A stretch of DNA of 7,424 bases from assembly GCA_026421135.1 (NCBI GenBank), contig JAPKCR010000094.1:1-7424 (forward strand), read 5' to 3'. Numbering within the stretch: position 1 is the stretch's first letter; every line of letters starts with the position of its first letter. The position numbers and the translations under genes were made by a program. Below, in pieces: positions 4,680-7,424 of the stretch. The stretch is from Sulfitobacter sp. (GTDB taxonomy: Bacteria; Pseudomonadota; Alphaproteobacteria; Rhodobacterales; Rhodobacteraceae). Under the pieces are notes generated by a model that was not told where the DNA came from, did no database searches, and saw only the letters and a list, made by a program, of their open reading frames with translations.

Positions 4680-5678
4680 ATGAACATTTTCAGTTGGATC
4701 AACGATCAGCTTCTTCGGATGCAGTGGCTTTCGGAGTTGGTCTCAGCGGGAATTTCAGCCGTTGGCCTTGATCCGGCTTCTCGTGTCGGCGGATCAATTC
4801 ACTTCTTCGTCTATGACGTTATCAAGATTTTCATCCTGCTTTCGGTTTTGATCTTCCTAATCTCTCTAGTGCAGAGCTATTTCCCGCCCGAACGGACGCG
4901 CCGGATTCTCGGTGGGCGGTCTGGTATTTGGGCCAATACGCTTGCAGCACTGTTGGGCACTATCACGCCTTTTTGCTCATGCTCATCGATACCGCTTTTT
5001 ATTGGGTTTACGGCTGCACGGTTGCCACTGGCGATTACGTTTTCGTTTCTGATCTCTTCCCCGCTGGTGGACTTGGCCTCAGTGATCTTGCTGGCTTCGT
5101 TTTTCACCTGGTCCATTGCATTGGCCTATGTATTCGTCGGTCTTGTGGTCGCGGTCGTCGGCGGGACGCTGATAGGGCGTGCGGGAATGGAGGATCAGGT
5201 GGCCGATTTTGTGCGAAATGCACCTGTGCACGACAATGACTACAACATGACCAAGGCTGAACGCATTCGGTATGCCCGCGATCAACTCTCAGAGATTATT
5301 CACAGGGTATGGCTCTATGTTTTGATAGGCGTGGGAATTGGCGCGGCTATTCACAACTGGGTTCCAGAAACCATCATCAGTACACTTTTGGGGCAAGATA
5401 AGTGGTGGTCGGTGCCCGCCGCAACAATGATCGGCGTGCCAATGTATGCGGATATCTTCGGAACGCTGCCAATTGCCGAAGCGTTGATCGGGAAAGGTGT
5501 CGGGTTGGGTACCGTATTGGCCTTCATGATGGCTGTGACTGCCCTTTCATTGCCATCGATCATCATGCTCAAGCGCGTGGTGAAGCTGCCGCTTTTGGTT
5601 CTTTTCCTGACGGTTGTGACAGGTGGGATCCTCGGGATCGGCTTTCTCTTTAATGCAATAACAGATTGGTTCATCTGA
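4680..5678 (+). CDS. DUF318/ArsP-like permease (PF03773-type)
   Basis: This 332-residue polytopic inner-membrane protein has about eight hydrophobic segments: roughly 41-66, 84-96, 103-125, 128-140, 143-165, 211-226, 247-292 (two helices) and 302-327. The family hallmark TPFCSCSSIPLFIGF is at 96-110, with C99 and C101 as a CxC pair. GVPMYADIFGTLPIAEAL (252-269) repeats the theme in the second half, as expected for a protein built from two related halves. A polar loop at about 166-205 separates them. Members include ArsP, which exports trivalent organoarsenicals through its cysteines, and many permeases of unknown substrate. GAGGAG (4665-4670) supports the start. The stop is 12 nt before the thioredoxin-like gene, so the two form an operon. 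Metalloid or thiol-reactive compound export is a reasonable inference, but no ars gene is adjacent and the substrate cannot be read from the sequence. Confidence 0.85.
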   Translation: MNIFSWINDQLLRMQWLSELVSAGISAVGLDPASRVGGSIHFFVYDVIKIFILLSVLIFLISLVQSYFPPERTRRILGGRSGIWANTLAALLGTITPFCSCSSIPLFIGFTAARLPLAITFSFLISSPLVDLASVILLASFFTWSIALAYVFVGLVVAVVGGTLIGRAGMEDQVADFVRNAPVHDNDYNMTKAERIRYARDQLSEIIHRVWLYVLIGVGIGAAIHNWVPETIISTLLGQDKWWSVPAATMIGVPMYADIFGTLPIAEALIGKGVGLGTVLAFMMAVTALSLPSIIMLKRVVKLPLLVLFLTVVTGGILGIGFLFNAITDWFI

Positions 5679-5690
5679 AAGGAGAACATA

Positions 5691-5918
5691 ATGATCATCA
5701 AAATTCTCGGTTCGGGCTGCAAGAAATGCTTGGCACTTGGCAAAAATGCAAAATCTGCGGCCGAGGCGGCTGGAGACGAGGTGGAAATCATCAAAGTAAC
5801 GGATTTCGCAGAGATTGCGGGTTATGGCGTGATGTCCACACCTGGTCTAGTCATCAACGAAAAGCTGGTTTCTGCGGGCAAGGTGTTGAGCGTCGATGAA
5901 ATTCGCGCGTTGTTTTGA
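5691..5918 (+). CDS. Small thioredoxin-fold protein with CxxC (redox-active disulfide protein 2 type)
   Basis: This 75-residue protein fits the minimal thioredoxin/glutaredoxin-like fold. Beta 1 is MIIKILGSG, followed by the active site C10-K-K-C13. Helix 1 spans about 14-28, beta 2 is VEIIKV, and the conserved cis-proline turn is MSTPGLVIN (P51). It ends with beta strands and a C-terminal helix (SVDEIRALF). There is no signal peptide, so it acts in the cytoplasm. AAAGGAGA lies a few bases before the ATG, only 12 nt after the permease stop, so co-translation with the permease is likely. The same pair of genes recurs in many bacteria, often with an ArsR-type regulator. The protein probably keeps the permease cysteines or its thiol-bound substrate reduced, which is inference from pairing. 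Length and motif agree with the family and nothing appears missing. Confidence 0.88.
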   Translation: MIIKILGSGCKKCLALGKNAKSAAEAAGDEVEIIKVTDFAEIAGYGVMSTPGLVINEKLVSAGKVLSVDEIRALF

Positions 5919-6394
5919 TCCTATTTCATTTGCTGTTTGTTCAGAAGATTAACAGTCCACAAATACGGTAATTCGCTTTAGCGCGCAGACCTATTAAATC
6001 GAACTTTTTGGCCGCCTTGATTGCAAGATGCACGAACGATGGAAGTGCGGGGTGCGTTCTAAGGACCGCCGTAACACATCAGTACTTATAAAGGTTGGAT
6101 GATCGCGCTATTCTAGTTGGTCGCTGCCCGGCAGGACAGAGCAAAGGTAGACGCAAGTATAGAGACTTGAAGCCCGCGTTGCATCGCCCCATCGATACCG
6201 CAGGAAGAAACCGGATATTTACTCAGATGCATTGGGGTCAGCTTTCGCAGGCATTATCAAAAACAATCTTTTTCGACGATCTTGAGAACCTTGTCGACAC
6301 GAGAGGCGGGAGATGCCTGCCATGAAAAATGTCCAGCTGGCCCATGGTGTTAGGTATCAATCTTCCCTTGACCTACGTACTGTCGTCTTAGCTC
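5919..6394. other. Long intergenic region without a supported gene
   Basis: 476 nt follow the thioredoxin-like gene. The longest plus-strand frame is 6095-6325 (TTG start, 76 codons, ending GGRCLP). It has no ribosome binding site, no recognisable domain and an unusual Arg/Trp/His content, so I leave it out. No tRNA-like fold, repeat array or insertion-sequence end is evident. A 5-bp repeat (CTGTT 5933-5937, AACAG 5951-5955) after the thioredoxin gene is too weak to call a terminator. The region could be decayed coding sequence or hold a small RNA that cannot be seen by eye. Confidence 0.5.
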
Positions 6395-6829
6395 CTACAA
6401 AGTTACTCGGGCTCCAACGGCAAAAAGCTCAGAGAGCACCCCGCTTTGATTGATCTCAAATAGAGAAAGGTCAGGTGGGGCCTCTTCTCCAAACCTAATA
6501 TCGTCGTCTTGTGGTTTTTCGCAGTGCTCAAACGTTGCGCCGGTTATGGATAGCTTCGCAGCCAGCCCAATCAGTTCGCCGATAGCAACGGCCACGAAGA
6601 CAAATAGTGCGCCTGCCTCGTTGGCTGCCAATTCCGCCAGAGAACAAATGTTGTTGCACCTAAGCGATAAAGTTTTTTCGTGCCGGTCACCTTTGACCTG
6701 AACTGCGTGAAAAAAACCAGCTGTAGTGGCGGGTATTGTGGCAATGCAATCTTTGTTACACGCAGCCGAGACTCTGCTCCCACTCGGGCCTATTTTATAG
6801 GCAACGCAGGATTTGCGATCGTGAACCAT
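6395..6829 (-). CDS. Hypothetical protein, unrecognised, low-confidence gene
   Basis: This frame is open for 144 residues from an ATG at 6829-6827 to a TAG. I recognise no family. The N-terminal 60 residues are rich in Cys and basic residues (C8, C24, C28, C58, C62). A hydrophobic stretch follows (AGALFVFVAVAIGELIGLAA, about 72-91). The C-terminus is acidic and then apolar (EKPQDDDIRFGEEAPPDLSL, then GVLSELFAVGARV). The opposite strand reads as a Ser/Ala-rich low-complexity frame, which is typical of a shadow and slightly favours the minus strand. No convincing ribosome binding site precedes the ATG, and no in-frame ATG lies further in. The upstream gene, 58 nt away, is divergent. It may be an orphan gene or a chance open frame. 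Confidence 0.35.
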   Translation of the reverse strand: MVHDRKSCVAYKIGPSGSRVSAACNKDCIATIPATTAGFFHAVQVKGDRHEKTLSLRCNNICSLAELAANEAGALFVFVAVAIGELIGLAAKLSITGATFEHCEKPQDDDIRFGEEAPPDLSLFEINQSGVLSELFAVGARVTL

Positions 6830-6887
6830 TTTGGCAAGACCATGTTATAGCGTTCAATGTGCCCCCTGAAACGTTAGGCTCAAACTT

Positions 6888-7367
6888 TTGACTGACCAAT
6901 TTAATCACCGACTTTTCATTGCGACAATCGCGGCCAAAGGGATGCTTGGTATACTGCAACTCTTTGCTGCCATTGTGGTGTATTTAGGGGCGTTACAGTA
7001 CTTACCAAGCTTTGCGCAGTGGCTTGTTCTGAATGAGCTTGCTGAAGACCCCAACGATTACATTGCCCTGAAAATACTTCAGCTTGCTGGCACTGCGCCT
7101 GCAACCGGGACAACGTTCTACACGACTTATTTTGCGGCGCATGGGCTTTTACATATCGCAGTGGCCGCAGCACTGCTGAGTGGCGCAAGCTGGGCCAATC
7201 ACATAGCGGTTGTCGTGCTAGCGCTCTTCGTCATCTACCAGGTATTTGAATGGATATCTGTCGGCGGTATCATGTTGATAGTGCTGACTGTCATTGACTT
7301 GGCAGTCATCTATCTGACTGTACGAGAACATCGACACACGCGTAGAAAAATATCAAATAGTTCATGA
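6888..7367 (+). CDS. DUF2127-family small membrane protein
   Basis: This 159-residue protein has about four transmembrane helices (roughly 12-35, 80-100, 104-122 and 127-144). The DUF2127 pattern is visible: KGMLGILQLFAAIVVYL near the N-terminus, then YFAAHGLLHIAVAAALL (81-97) with the conserved H85-G, then IYQVFEW, and ISVGGIMLIVLTVIDLAVIY leading to LTVREHR. The family is found in the inner membrane of many bacteria and has no established biochemical role. The start is TTG at 6888-6890: an in-frame TGA at 6867-6869 precedes it and no ATG lies between. Only a weak AGG (6876-6878) serves as ribosome binding site. The C-terminal tail is basic (HRHTRRK). The neighbour at 6395-6829 is divergent and nothing links the two in function. 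The next gene downstream is outside the window. Confidence 0.82.
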   Translation: MTDQFNHRLFIATIAAKGMLGILQLFAAIVVYLGALQYLPSFAQWLVLNELAEDPNDYIALKILQLAGTAPATGTTFYTTYFAAHGLLHIAVAAALLSGASWANHIAVVVLALFVIYQVFEWISVGGIMLIVLTVIDLAVIYLTVREHRHTRRKISNSS

Positions 7368-7424
7368 ATTATGCCTGCCAAATTTACTGCGCAATATTAA
7401 AAAATAGCGATCACATCCCGGAAA

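Noticed and set aside
6095..6325. 76-codon plus-strand frame with TTG start
   Set aside because: No ribosome binding site and no family match. I considered a transposase remnant (MHWGQLSQALSK) but could not match it to any insertion-sequence family.
6446..6459. FNR-like match TTGAT-TGAT-CTCAA
   Set aside because: It lies inside an open frame near its 3' end, away from any promoter position. I treat it as chance, and as a caution on the other 9-of-10 matches.
1..7424. CRISPR array, tRNA, rRNA, complete insertion sequence or phage module
   Set aside because: Reading both strands showed no regularly spaced repeats, cloverleaf-like segments, transposase genes or phage genes.

Overview
The window most resembles a marine alphaproteobacterium of the Roseobacter group (Rhodobacteraceae in the broad sense). 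The main reason is a full-length DddP-type DMSP lyase (572-1912) whose metal-ligand and catalytic residues fall at the same numbers I recall from characterised roseobacter DddP proteins. The moderate base composition and the other families present (MAPEG, PepSY/cytochrome b561, DUF318 permease, DUF2127) fit that group. The genus cannot be read from this sequence.

Layout: 1-192 is the C-terminal end of a MAPEG-like membrane protein. 193-571 has no supported gene. dddP (+) converges on a three-gene minus-strand operon at 2011-3376, transcribed in the order PepSY protein, cytochrome b561-type membrane haem protein, membrane-anchored LuxR-type HTH regulator. The spacing is 2 nt and then an ATGA overlap. 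A 333-nt gap with several inverted repeats follows. 3710-4374 (-) is a DUF4259 gene broken by what looks like one missing base in an A5 run, and it carries a Cys/His-rich C-terminal part. 4375-4679 contains two strong stem-loops and an FNR/CRP-like palindrome. It precedes a plus-strand pair at 4680-5918, a DUF318/ArsP-like permease and a small CxxC thioredoxin-fold protein. 5919-6394 is a long gap. 6395-6829 (-) is an unrecognised ORF of modest credibility. 6888-7367 (+) is a DUF2127 membrane protein starting at TTG.

How the genes work together: DddP would split DMSP into dimethyl sulfide and acrylate in the cytoplasm; no acrylate-catabolism or DMSP-transport gene is in the window. The PepSY-cytochrome-HTH set looks like a small envelope redox module with its own membrane-bound regulator, a role inferred from domain content and translational coupling. 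The permease-thioredoxin pair resembles metalloid/thiol-linked DUF318 loci, but no ArsR-family regulator lies beside it.

I see no CRISPR array, rRNA, tRNA, complete insertion sequence or phage module. The points most worth checking are the coupled redox/regulator operon, the frameshifted DUF4259-Cys/His protein, and the structured, FNR-box-bearing leader of the permease pair.
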